From NCBI RefSeq assembly GCF_000721605.1, contig NZ_JOIZ01000018.1:1-64000 (forward strand): 64,000 nucleotides of DNA, read 5' to 3'. The notes beneath the pieces were generated by a model. It was not told the origin of the DNA. It saw only the letters and a program-made list of their open reading frames with translations, and did not search any database. Made by a program: the position numbers and the translations under genes. Position 1 is the stretch's first letter, and each line of letters opens with the position of its first letter. Shown here piece by piece: positions 8,111 to 16,962 of the stretch. Source of the stretch: Streptomyces sp. NRRL S-37 (GTDB taxonomy: Bacteria > Actinomycetota > Actinomycetes > Streptomycetales > Streptomycetaceae).

Positions 8111-9258
8111 TGAATCACCTCGAAGTCCCTGACGGGATCGGTGTGGTGGCTGTACTTCGTGGTGTGTGAGGTATGCGGATGGGGGCGGGCTGACCCCTGC
8201 GGGTCGGCAGCGCCGTGAGACAGTGCGGATGCAGGCGGCCGAGCTGTTCGAGCAGGAGATCAAGCCGCCGGAGGTGGCACGGCGGCTGCGGGTGAGCCTG
8301 AAATCGGCCTATCAGTGGCACCAGTTGTGGCGGGACGGCGGTGTACAGGCTCTGGCCTCCCGTGGCCCGAGCGGGTCGCGGTGCCGTCTGTCCCCGCGCT
8401 GCCTGGAGAAGCTCGCCGGGTATCTGGAGCAGGGTCCGGCCGCGCACGGCTGGGCGGAGGACCAGGTGTGGACCGCGGCGCGGGTGGCCACGCTGATCGG
8501 CCGGAAGTTCCACGTCTCCTACAGCGTCTCCGGGGCGACGAGGCTGATGCACCGGCTCGGCTTCAGCCCGCAGGTCCCCGCACGCAGGGTCGCCGAGCGC
8601 GACGAGCAGGCCGTCACCGTCTGGAAGGAGGCGACCTGGGCGGAGGTAAAAGAGCCCGGGCGGCCTGCGGAGGCTACATCTGCTTCGAGGACGAGGCAGG
8701 CTTCACCCGCCGGCCGCCCAAAGGACGCACCTGGGGCCGGCGCGGCCGCACCCCGGTCGTGACCGTCAGCGGCCGACGCTCGGGACGCCTGTCGGTGGCC
8801 GGGCTGATCGCCATGCGGCCGGATTCCCGCACCCGGCTCTGCCACCGCCTACGCACCCATCGAGCAGGCAAAAGCACGCGCCGCAGCATGGGCGAGCGGG
8901 ACTTCATCGCACTGATCGACGGCGTCCACCAGCTCGTCAAGGCGCCCATCGTGCTGGTCTGGGACCGCCTGAACACCCACGTCTCCCACGCCATGCGCAA
9001 GCTGATCGCCGAGCGGAAGTGGCTGACGGTGTTCCTGCTGCCCGCCTACTCACCCGACCTCAACCCCGTCGAGTGGGTCTGGGCACACGTCAAACGCAGC
9101 CTGGCCAACCTCGCCGTCGTCGCCCTGGACCGGCTCGAAGCACTCGTACGCAACCGGCTCAAACGCCTTCAGTACCGGCCCGACACCCTCGACGGCTTCA
9201 TAGCAGGAACCGGCCTGACCCTCGACGAACCAGCCTCACCCTGACGAGCCGAAGTCAG
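8091..9258 (+). mobile_element. IS630-family insertion sequence
   Basis: An 1168-bp element bounded by near-perfect inverted repeats and flanked on both sides by TA, the target dinucleotide that IS630/Tc1-type elements duplicate. It carries one transposase in two overlapping frames and nothing else. It interrupts an IS5 relic. Confidence 0.85.
8166..9244 (+). CDS. IS630-family transposase, two frames
   Basis: Frame one (from 8166) gives the helix-turn-helix part: EIKPPEVARRLRVSLKSAYQ ... SVSGATRLMHRLGFSPQVPA. Near 8648 the catalytic domain continues in the -1 frame: YICFEDEAGFTRRPPKGRTW, VWDRLNTHVSHAMRKLIAER and LLPAYSPDLNPVEWVWAHVK, which supply a DDE triad. The join lies at GGTAAAAGAG, a short A-run suited to slippage. 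The same split is common in this group, so it may be programmed -1 frameshifting, not decay. Whether the copy is active cannot be seen. Confidence 0.75.
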
Positions 9259-9260
9259 TA
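9239..9260 (-). repeat. IS630 right terminal repeat with TA
   Basis: The mirror of 8089-8110, with one mismatch in 22. It overlaps the last codons of the transposase and ends with the second TA. Confidence 0.85.
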
Positions 9261-9525
9261 ATGGGCGATAGCTGAGGCGCTGAAGGCGCCTCCTCGACGT
9301 CGGCCGCCGGCGTCAGCACAACGTCTGCCGACGATCCGGGCCTTGAGCCCTCAAAGAAGACTGACGTGTGCTGACGCTCGCAGTCGACGTCAAGAGCGAT
9401 CACTTGATCACCGATGATGCTCGTGGTCCAAGCCCCCTGCGGGGACTACCTCTTAGTGGGCGGTTCGTGAGGTGATGCCCGTTTCCGGGTGAGGGTTGTG
9501 TCAGGGGTGCTGGTCGTGGCGGTGA
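9261..9525. other. Gap between insertion sequences
   Basis: About 265 bp with no coding signature and no recognisable motif. The right-hand part (about 9455-9490) may contain the end of the following IS5-type element, but no convincing terminal repeat could be paired. Confidence 0.4.
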
Positions 9526-9924
9526 CTATTGCTTCCTGGCGAAGTTGCCGGTGTCGGCCTCGGTGAGGATCCCGAGTTTGACCAGGCGTTTCAGCTTGGC
9601 GCGGGTGCCTTCGACGTTCTTCGGCAGCAGTTCGTGGCCGAGGGCTTCGCAGACGTCCTTGGCCCGTAGCGGTCCGGTCGCGTGGTTGAAGGCGGCGAGG
9701 ATGCGGGGGTAGTCCGGGTGCTCGGGCAGCTCCGGCGGGCCGGCCGGGAGCCGGTCGGCGAGGCCGGTGACGGTCGTGCGGGTGATCGCGAGGTGCTCCA
9801 GGTGTGTCTCGGCCTCCCGCAGCCGGGTCTGCAGGTCGTCGATCTATGCGCGGAGGCCGTCGGCCAGGGCCTGGGCGGCGTCTTCCTGGAGGTCCAGGGC
9901 GTCGAGCAGGGGCCGGATGTTCAC
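9526..9924 (-). pseudogene. Passenger gene of IS5-type element, stop codon inside
   Basis: Starting at a GTG that overlaps the transposase stop (GTGA), it reads VNIRPLLDALDLQEDAAQAL to ADGLRA, then TAG. The same frame resumes IDDLQTRLREAETHLEHLAI and ends NVEGTRAKLKRLVKLGILTE and a natural stop at 9526. The TAG sits where intact relatives have a glutamine codon (CAG to TAG). The product would be a coiled coil plus a small winged helix. The overlap suggests a transposase accessory or regulator gene. Confidence 0.65.
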
Positions 9925-10766
9925 GCCGCCGCCTGCTCCGCGCGCCAGGTGGGGGCGTTCGTGCCGGTGAGGCGTCGGGTCATGGCGTGGGTCATCGCCC
10001 AGTAGACGCGGGAGGCGGAGGAGGAGGGGCGGTGCTCGTAGTCGCGGACCAGGCGCCGGTGCAGTATCAGGATTCCGTAGGTCTGCTCGACCCTCCACCG
10101 CTTCGGCTGCGGCACGAACCCCTTGACCTGCGGGTTGCGTTGGACGATCTCGACGTCGATTCCCAGGCCGGCGCCGTGCACGACGACCTGGTTCTTGAAG
10201 CCCTGGTCGACCAGGGCTTTGCGGACGGTGCCGCCGGTGTGCTCGGCGACCTGGTCCAGCAGGACGATGCCCGCGGCGTTGTCATGGGTGTTCGCGGCGA
10301 GGACGACGACCGCGATGACCAGGCCGAGGACGTCCACGGCCAGGCCGCGTTTGCGGCCGGGCACCCGCTTGGCCGGATCATGGCCGGTCGTGGAGGCGGG
10401 GACCCCGGCGGCTGCATGGATACTCTGGGTGTCCAGCACCACCAGGGTCGGGTCCTCTAATCGGCGGGCGCGTTCACGGACCTGGCAGCGCAGGAGCTCG
10501 TGGATGACCTGGTCGGTGCCGTCGTCCCGCCAGGCGGCGAAGTAGTAGTACGTCGCGCTCTTGGGCGGAAGGTCGTGCGGGAGATAGGCCCACTGGCAGC
10601 CGGTCCGCCCCTGGTAGAGGATCGCGTTCACGATCTCCCGCATGTCGTAGGCGCCCTGATGGCCGCTGACCGAGCGATGCCGGTCCTTCCACGCGGTGAT
10701 CACCGGCTCGATCAACGACCACTGCTCGTCCGATAAGTCACTCGGATACGGCTTGCGTTCACTCAC
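9921..10766 (-). CDS. IS5-family transposase
   Basis: An intact 281-residue transposase. The N-terminus is YPSDLSDEQWSLIEPVITAW, the first catalytic Asp is in TLVVLDTQSIHAA, the second in ALVDQGFKNQVVVHGAGLGI, and the glutamate in the C-terminal KRWRVEQTYGILILHRRLVR. The catalytic residues of the family are present, so it could be active in trans. It overlaps the broken passenger gene by GTGA. Confidence 0.85.
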   Translation of the reverse strand: MSERKPYPSDLSDEQWSLIEPVITAWKDRHRSVSGHQGAYDMREIVNAILYQGRTGCQWAYLPHDLPPKSATYYYFAAWRDDGTDQVIHELLRCQVRERARRLEDPTLVVLDTQSIHAAAGVPASTTGHDPAKRVPGRKRGLAVDVLGLVIAVVVLAANTHDNAAGIVLLDQVAEHTGGTVRKALVDQGFKNQVVVHGAGLGIDVEIVQRNPQVKGFVPQPKRWRVEQTYGILILHRRLVRDYEHRPSSSASRVYWAMTHAMTRRLTGTNAPTWRAEQAAA

Positions 10767-10978
10767 CCGGTCACATCACCAGATCAACAACCGTGGACCG
10801 GCAGATTCCGCCCCACCACCACACCATCAGGCGACAGCAGATCCACTCAAAGACTCACGAACCGCCCACTGAGGGGCCGGCGCCCGTCCGCGTCGAACGC
10901 GTCGAACACGCCACCGCCCGTACGGAAGTGGCGCGAATGCGCGTTGCCGCTCCGCCCGGACGGGCGCAGCCTGTGCAG

Positions 10979-10992
10979 TGGGAGCGCTCCCA
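10979..10992. promoter_or_regulatory. CebR operator, perfect consensus
   Basis: TGGGAGCGCTCCCA is a perfect 14-bp palindrome identical to the consensus bound by CebR, the LacI-type repressor that releases DNA on cellobiose or cellotriose. It lies 62 bp upstream of the LPMO start, so that gene should be cellooligosaccharide-induced. Confidence 0.9.
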
Positions 10993-11053
10993 TGGTCGCT
11001 GCGGGGGCGCGTACCCGCACCCCCACGGCCCCCACAGTGGAAAGAGGGAGTCC

Positions 11054-11728
11054 ATGACTTGGCATGGTCATGCTAAATTGCCGCTCCGGTCCCGTCTGCC
11101 GCTCGCCCTGACCGTGATCGTCGCCGCGCTGCTCTGTCTGGTCCCCTGGAGCGGTACCGCCGTCGCCCACGGCTCGGTGATCGACCCCGCGTCCCGCAAC
11201 TACGGCTGCTGGCAGCGCTGGGGGAGCGACTTCCAGAACCCGGCGATGGCGCAGGAAGACCCGATGTGCTGGCAGGCGTGGCAGGACGACCCCAACGCCA
11301 TGTGGAACTGGAACGGCCTCTACCGCAACGGCTCCGCCGGCAACTTCCAGGCCGTGATCCCCGACGGCCAACTCTGCAGCGGCGGGCACACCGAGGGCGG
11401 GCGCTACGACTCCCTCGACGCGGTGGGCGCCTGGAAGACGACGGACGTGGCCGACGACTTCACCGTCAGGCTGCACGACCAGGCCAGTCACGGCGCGGAC
11501 TACCTCCTCGTCTACGTCACCCGGCAGGGCTTCGACCCCACCACCGAGCAGCTGGGCTGGGACGACCTCCGGCAGGTGGCCCGCACCGGCTCGTACACGC
11601 CCGGCCAGAACTACTCGGTCCCGGTGAGCACCTCCGGCCTCAGCGGCCGCCACATCGTCTACACGATCTGGCAGGCCTCGCACATGGACCAGACGTACTT
11701 CCTGTGCAGTGACGTGAACTTCGGCTGA
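11054..11728 (+). CDS. Secreted AA10 lytic polysaccharide monooxygenase
   Basis: A copper oxidase that cleaves crystalline cellulose or chitin. The 224-residue precursor has a signal peptide of about 38 residues ending AVA, so the mature protein starts with His39, half of the histidine brace. The second brace histidine is His146 (DQASHGADYLLVYVT), and the usual axial Phe is near the end (CSDVNF, residue 223). There is no extra carbohydrate-binding domain. The CebR box upstream points to cellulose over chitin. GGGAG precedes the ATG at 11054. The next gene is 200 bp away after a hairpin, so it is monocistronic. Confidence 0.93.
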   Translation: MTWHGHAKLPLRSRLPLALTVIVAALLCLVPWSGTAVAHGSVIDPASRNYGCWQRWGSDFQNPAMAQEDPMCWQAWQDDPNAMWNWNGLYRNGSAGNFQAVIPDGQLCSGGHTEGGRYDSLDAVGAWKTTDVADDFTVRLHDQASHGADYLLVYVTRQGFDPTTEQLGWDDLRQVARTGSYTPGQNYSVPVSTSGLSGRHIVYTIWQASHMDQTYFLCSDVNFG

Positions 11729-11759
11729 ATCAGCGGCACTTCACCGCTCCCGTCCCCAA

Positions 11760-11792
11760 GTCCCCGCCGAACCACGTGAGTCCGGCGGGGAC
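11760..11792 (+). terminator. Hairpin after the LPMO gene
   Basis: Perfect 10-bp arms GTCCCCGCCG / CGGCGGGGAC with a 13-nt loop, 31 bp after the stop. There is no U-tract, as is common in Streptomyces. Confidence 0.65.
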
Positions 11793-11928
11793 CGGTGCGT
11801 ACGGCACCGGGGCTTTCCCGGATTCCGCGAAGAAACCGCGAGTCCTTTGAACACGCTGTGGCCCGCCTACGTATGGGGCGTGGGAATCCCTTGCCCACCC
11901 CCCGCAACGAAAGCGTAGGAGTACTGCC

Positions 11929-14043
11929 TTGGCACGCAACACACGCAGACGCCCCAAACAGCGCGCGACTCTCGCCGCGTTCGCCCTGATCCTGGGCGGC
12001 GGCGGGATGATGGCGGCCAACGTCTACGCCTCCGCGACGGAGGAGGGCGGGCAGGGCGGCCAGGCGCAGGTCTTCTCGGGCGCCACGATCGACTGCCCGG
12101 ACGTGGCCACCGAACTGACGTCGGTGCCGGAGGAGGCACGGGCGGAGGTGGACAAGGAACTCGCCGGCCTGGACGCGCAGATCGCGGAGGCGTACAAGCG
12201 GATCGGGGAGTCGGCCGAGGCGCTCCGCCAGGACCCGGGCTTCGCGAAGAACGCGATCGCCAAGCCGCTCGAGGAGAAGCGTGCCGCGGCCCTCGCCCGC
12301 ATCGGGACCGCCATCGACCGGGTCGGGGACCGGCCCGAGGGCCTCGAGGAGCTCGCCGACTGCGCCGTGCGCGAGTCCGGCAACGCCGCACAGCCGGACG
12401 CCGGGCAGGAGGGCGCCGGCGACGAGGGCGAGCAGGCGGGCGGCGAAGGCGACGGCCAGGACCAGCAGGACCAGAACCAGCAGGACCAGCAGGACCAGCA
12501 GGACCAGGACCAGGGCGGGAACGGCGGTCAGGCCGGCAACGGGCCGGTCGCCGGCGACTACGTCGACATCGAGAGCGTCCAGCCCAACGTCACCGAGCCG
12601 GAGCAGACGGAGAACGCCTCCCGCGGCACCTTCACCAGCGAGTGCGGTGTCAACGAGAACGGCCTGTTCAACTCGGACAACGTGATCGCCGCACCGGGTG
12701 TCAGCAACGGCGCCCACCACTTCCACGACTACATCGGCAACCAGGCCACCAACGCCTTCTCCAGCGACGAGGACCTGGCGCAGGCGGAGACGAGCTGCGC
12801 CGACCAGGGCGACAAGTCGGCGTACTACTGGCCCGTGCTGCGGCTGCAGAACGGCACCCAGGAGCAGGACGCCCAGTCCCCGGGTGGCGGCATCGAGGGC
12901 AACGCCGGTGAGATCGTCACGCCCAAGGAGGTCACGCTGACCTTCGAGGGCAACCCGCAGGGCGAGGTCACCGCCATGCCCCGGCTGCTGCGCATCATCA
13001 CCGGCGACGCCAAGTCGTTCGTCAACGGCCCCGCCAACGCCAACGCCTCCTGGAGCTGCACCGGTTTCGAGGACCGGCAGATGACGGACAAGTACCCGCT
13101 GTGCCCGCAGGGCAGTGACGTGGTGCGCAGCTTCGACTTCCAGAGCTGCTGGGACGGCCGCAACATCGACAGCGCCAACCACCGTACGCACATGGCGTTC
13201 GCGGACGAGGCCGGCAACTGCCCGGCCGGCTTCAAGGCCGTGCCGCAGCTGGTGCAGCGCATCGTCTACGACGTCGACGCGCCGAGCCTCGACGACGGGG
13301 GCAAGACCACTCCGCTGTTCGCGGTGGACTCCTTCCCGGAGCAGCTGCACAAGCCGATCACGGACCACGGTGACTTCATCAATGTCTTCGACGAGGACCT
13401 GATGAACGAGGTCGTCGCCTGCATCAACGAGGGCCGCACCTGCGGCGCGGGCGCCGGCGGCGACAACGGCGACGGTGGCGACAACGGCAACGGTGGCGAC
13501 AACGGCAACGGCGGTGACAACGGCGGCGACCAGGGCGAGGAGCCTCAGCAGCCGGAGGAGCCGCAGCAGCCCGAGGAGCCCACGGCCACGCCCGACGACC
13601 CGGCCCAGGGCGGCGACGACAACCAGGACGACGGCAAGAACGACGACGGAAACCAGAACAACGGCGGTGACCAGAACAACGGCGGCGACCAGGCCGACGG
13701 CGGCAACCAGGACGACGGCGCGCAGGAGGAGCCGTCGCGGGACCCGGCCACCGAGCAGCCGGACGTCAAGGCCTCGACCCCGGCCGGGAACGCCGACGGC
13801 GCCGGCGCCGGGAACCAGGACGGCGGCGACGAGGGCGGCCAGGACGACGGCGGTCAGGCGGCCCAGGCCGCCGAGGTGCCCGGCAGCCTCCCCGAGCTCG
13901 AGGCCGAGAACCAGGCCGAGGCACAGGGCGAGAGCGGCAGCCTCGCCGAGACCGGGGCCCAGCTCTGGCCGGCCGCGATCGGCGGAGTGCTGGTGATCTT
14001 CGGATTCTTCGTCCTGCGCAGCGTGCGGCGCGGCGCGGCCTGA
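11929..14043 (+). CDS. DUF1996 cell-wall-anchored protein (LAETG)
   Basis: A 704-residue secreted protein. It starts at a TTG with AGGAG seven bases upstream. The signal segment ([20 protein letters not shown]) is followed by a helical region and a Gln/Asp-rich linker of QQDQ repeats (about 175-205). The DUF1996 domain spans roughly 215-500, with conserved motifs [25 protein letters not shown] and [10 protein letters not shown] long [11 protein letters not shown] and Pro/Glu/Asp-rich spacer follows. It ends LAETG, a membrane segment and RSVRRGAA, a class E-type sortase signal. DUF1996 has no established catalytic activity. The long linker suggests display beyond the wall; a polysaccharide-related role is only inferred from the LPMO neighbour. 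Confidence 0.88.
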   Translation: MARNTRRRPKQRATLAAFALILGGGGMMAANVYASATEEGGQGGQAQVFSGATIDCPDVATELTSVPEEARAEVDKELAGLDAQIAEAYKRIGESAEALRQDPGFAKNAIAKPLEEKRAAALARIGTAIDRVGDRPEGLEELADCAVRESGNAAQPDAGQEGAGDEGEQAGGEGDGQDQQDQNQQDQQDQQDQDQGGNGGQAGNGPVAGDYVDIESVQPNVTEPEQTENASRGTFTSECGVNENGLFNSDNVIAAPGVSNGAHHFHDYIGNQATNAFSSDEDLAQAETSCADQGDKSAYYWPVLRLQNGTQEQDAQSPGGGIEGNAGEIVTPKEVTLTFEGNPQGEVTAMPRLLRIITGDAKSFVNGPANANASWSCTGFEDRQMTDKYPLCPQGSDVVRSFDFQSCWDGRNIDSANHRTHMAFADEAGNCPAGFKAVPQLVQRIVYDVDAPSLDDGGKTTPLFAVDSFPEQLHKPITDHGDFINVFDEDLMNEVVACINEGRTCGAGAGGDNGDGGDNGNGGDNGNGGDNGGDQGEEPQQPEEPQQPEEPTATPDDPAQGGDDNQDDGKNDDGNQNNGGDQNNGGDQADGGNQDDGAQEEPSRDPATEQPDVKASTPAGNADGAGAGNQDGGDEGGQDDGGQAAQAAEVPGSLPELEAENQAEAQGESGSLAETGAQLWPAAIGGVLVIFGFFVLRSVRRGAA

Positions 14044-14085
14044 TCCCCCGCGGCGGGGGCCCGGTCCCCCGCGACACGTGAACGG

Positions 14086-14112
14086 CGGCAGGACCCCTCA
14101 CGGGGCCTGCCG
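14086..14112. terminator. Shared hairpin between convergent genes
   Basis: CGGCAGGACCCC / GGGGCCTGCCG forms a stem with one bulge. It lies between the DUF1996 stop and overlaps the MMPL stop, so it could serve both strands. Confidence 0.55.
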
Positions 14113-16341
14113 TCTCGCGTTTCCCTCCCCCTCCGCGTCGATGTGCGGCATCACCCGGTCCAGCCACCGCGGTGTCCACCAGGCGTGCCGCCCCAGCAGG
14201 GTCATCACGGCCGGCACCAGCAGCAGCCGTACGACGGTGGCGTCGATGAGGACGCTGACCGCCAGGCCCAGGCCGAGCATCTTGACCACGACGTCATCGC
14301 TGACGACGAACGCCGCGAACACGCTCACCATGATCAGCGCGGCGCAGGTGATGACCCGCGCGGTGATCTCCAGGGCATGGGCGACCGACGCCTTCGCGTC
14401 CCCGGTGCGCAGCCAGGCCTCGTGGACGCGGGAGAGCAGGAAGATCTCGTAGTCCATGCTGAGGCCGAAGATGATGGCGAACATCATCATCGGCACATAG
14501 CTCTCGATCGGCACCGTGCCGGAGACCCCGAGCGCGGGCCCGCCCCAGCCCCACTGGAAGACGGCGACGACGACGCCGTACGAGGCGGTGATGGAGAGCA
14601 CGTTGAGGACGGCCGCCTTGACGGCGACGAGCAGACCGCGGAACACCGCGAGGATGATCAGGAAGGCCAGGGCGACCACCACGGCGATGATCAGCGGCAG
14701 CCGCTCGGCGACGATGTCCCGGAAGTCGATCTGCGCCGCCGTCGTCCCGGTGACGTAGGTGGCGGCGTCCGTGCCCCGTACGGCGTCCGGCAGGGTGTCG
14801 TCCACCAGGCGGTTGGTCAGGCCGGTGGTCGTGGCGCTCTGCGGGGAGGCCGTCGAGTACACCGTGCCGACCAGCACGTCGCCGTCCTGGGTGGGCGTCA
14901 GGGGGGTGACGGCGGCCGCCCCCGCGACGCCGTCCAGTGTCTTCTGCGCCTGCGAGGCGAGATCGGACCGCTGGGAGTCCGGTACGGACGACTGGTCGAT
15001 GACGACGGTGAGCGGGCCGTTGGAACCGGGACCGAAGGCGTCGGTCATCAGGTCGTAGGCACGGCGGTCGGTGAAGGACGTGGGGTCGGCGCCGTCACCG
15101 ATGTGACCGAGCTGGATCGAGAACACCGGGACCGCGAGCACGGCGATCGTGGCGACGCCCGCCGCCAGGAACCACCACGGCCGGCGCTCCACACGCTGCG
15201 CGTACCGGTGCCAGGTGCCGCCGGGCTCCGCACCGGGCCCGGCGCCGGTCTCGGCCACCGGCCGGCGCACCCGGTAGCGGTCGATGCGCCCGCCGATCAG
15301 GCCCAGCAGGGCCGGCACCAGGGTGAGCGCGCCGGCGACGGCGGAGACGACGGTGACGGCGGCGGCCAGCCCGAGCTTGGAGATGAAGGAGACGCCGGAC
15401 ACGGAGAGACCGGCCAGCGCGATGATCACCGTACAGCCGGAGACGAGCACGGCACGCCCGCTGGTGGCGGTGGCGTGCCCGGCGGCCCGTACCGGATCCT
15501 CGCCGTCCATGACGTCCTGCCGGTACCGGGTGATCAGGAAGAGCGCGTAGTCGATGCCGACGCCGAGGCCGATCATCGTGGCCAGCGTCGGCGAGACCGT
15601 GGCGAAGGTGAACGCGGCGGCCAGCAGTCCGAGGACGGCGAGCCCGCCGACCACCCCGATCAGCGCCGTCAGCAGGGGGATCCCGGCGGCGAGCACACTC
15701 CCGAAGCCGACCAGCAGCACGACGATCGCCACCGCGAAGCCGATCAGCTCGCTCACCCGGTCGTCCGCGGCGGGCCGGGCCAGTTCGCCGAGCGGCCCGC
15801 CGTACTCGACCTGCGCGCCGGCCTCCCGCAGCGGCTGTACGGCGTCGTCCACCCCGTGCAGGTAGCCGTCGCCGAGGGTCGAGGGCTGTACGTCGAAACG
15901 GACCGTGATGTAGCCCGTCCTCCCGTCGGACGACAGCGGTCCGACGTCCGGTCCCGACGGGCCGGAGGAGGGTGCGGACAGCGGATTCTGCGCGGACAGG
16001 ACGTGCGGCAGCTTCTCCAGGTCGCCGACCGCGGTGGACATCTGACCGCCGAGGGCGGTCAGTTGCCGCTGGTCGTCGTGGAGGACGATCTGGCTGCTGT
16101 AGCCCCCGGCCTGTGGATCGTGCCGCTGGAGGACCTCGACGCCCTGCTGGGACTGGGTGTCCGGCAGAGTGAAGTCGTCGGAGTAGGATCCGCCGGCCGA
16201 GCGGCTCGCGACCTGCAGGGCCACCAGGGCCACGAGCCATGCCACGATCACCACGACGAAGTGGTGCGCGCACCACTCACCCAGCCGTCGCAGGACACCC
16301 GCCCGCGCACCTGCCGTGCCGCGCCTGGAAGGCATGGGCAT
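14098..16341 (-). CDS. MMPL-family membrane exporter
   Basis: A 747-residue RND-superfamily transporter, the class that exports lipids or antibiotics in actinobacteria. The layout is one N-terminal helix, an external loop, a five-helix block with [20 protein letters not shown], a second loop, and a second block with [20 protein letters not shown]. Both carry the Asp-Tyr pair used for proton coupling. The start is ATG 16341 or 16335; GGAGGGG precedes both. It has no neighbouring regulator or biosynthetic gene, so the substrate is unknown. Confidence 0.9.
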   Translation of the reverse strand: MPMPSRRGTAGARAGVLRRLGEWCAHHFVVVIVAWLVALVALQVASRSAGGSYSDDFTLPDTQSQQGVEVLQRHDPQAGGYSSQIVLHDDQRQLTALGGQMSTAVGDLEKLPHVLSAQNPLSAPSSGPSGPDVGPLSSDGRTGYITVRFDVQPSTLGDGYLHGVDDAVQPLREAGAQVEYGGPLGELARPAADDRVSELIGFAVAIVVLLVGFGSVLAAGIPLLTALIGVVGGLAVLGLLAAAFTFATVSPTLATMIGLGVGIDYALFLITRYRQDVMDGEDPVRAAGHATATSGRAVLVSGCTVIIALAGLSVSGVSFISKLGLAAAVTVVSAVAGALTLVPALLGLIGGRIDRYRVRRPVAETGAGPGAEPGGTWHRYAQRVERRPWWFLAAGVATIAVLAVPVFSIQLGHIGDGADPTSFTDRRAYDLMTDAFGPGSNGPLTVVIDQSSVPDSQRSDLASQAQKTLDGVAGAAAVTPLTPTQDGDVLVGTVYSTASPQSATTTGLTNRLVDDTLPDAVRGTDAATYVTGTTAAQIDFRDIVAERLPLIIAVVVALAFLIILAVFRGLLVAVKAAVLNVLSITASYGVVVAVFQWGWGGPALGVSGTVPIESYVPMMMFAIIFGLSMDYEIFLLSRVHEAWLRTGDAKASVAHALEITARVITCAALIMVSVFAAFVVSDDVVVKMLGLGLAVSVLIDATVVRLLLVPAVMTLLGRHAWWTPRWLDRVMPHIDAEGEGNARRQAP

Positions 16342-16598
16342 GTCCCCTCCGCCCGGCCGGGCGATTCCCGGTCCCTCCTCCATTACAGGCGTGCACCGTC
16401 GCCCCGGCACCTCGACCGTTCTCGCCTCCGCCGGCCCCCTTCCCGTTCCCGGAGGCGGAGCCCCGGGCCGGGACGGGAGCGACCGCGCCCCGGCCGGCCG
16501 TCCGGCCCGGTGCCGGTCGCGGTCGGCTGTGACGGAAGCCACGCTTCCTGCCGCCGGTGTGTGACACTTGACGCCGAGGCCGCGAGAGGGGAGTCGCC

Positions 16599-16787
16599 GT
16601 GGACGAGGGGACAGTGGGCACGCACGAGGAGACGGACGGGGCGGCGACCGCGCGCCACGCCCGCTTCGGCCGCCTCCCGGAGCCGGTCAGGGCGGAGGAC
16701 ATGGTCGAGGAGCGCCCGGCCGTCGCGCCGGACCCGGCCCGCAACGCCTACGACGCGGACGAGTGGCTGGTGCGGTACTGCCTGTGA
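16599..16787 (+). CDS. Small conserved streptomycete protein
   Basis: A 62-residue acidic protein from a GTG with GGGGAG nine bases upstream. The core [20 protein letters not shown] and the tail [14 protein letters not shown] resemble a family of short streptomycete proteins of unknown function. No membrane segment or signal. It stands alone between two long minus-strand genes. Confidence 0.65.
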   Translation: MDEGTVGTHEETDGAATARHARFGRLPEPVRAEDMVEERPAVAPDPARNAYDADEWLVRYCL

Positions 16788-16962
16788 GGCCGCCGCCGCG
16801 TCCCCGTACGCGGGAGGAGCGCCGTACGCCTCCGCCGGTACGGGAGGCGTGCGCGTACCCCTCGGCGGGGCCCGCCGCCGGGCGCGGCAGGCCGCCGGCA
16901 TCACCGTCCTCCCGTTTCGCGCCCCGCGCACACCCGTCCGGCGATCGGCGGCCGGGCGGCGG

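Noticed and set aside
8166..9244. Calling the IS630 transposase a dead pseudogene
   Set aside because: The frame change occurs at an A-run where related elements also change frame, and both halves are otherwise intact, so programmed slippage is at least as likely.
11659..13368. A 569-codon minus-strand frame opposite the DUF1996 gene
   Set aside because: Low-complexity Val/Leu/Ala/Gly composition, no ribosome site, and fully explained as the complement of the repetitive Asp/Gly/Gln codons.
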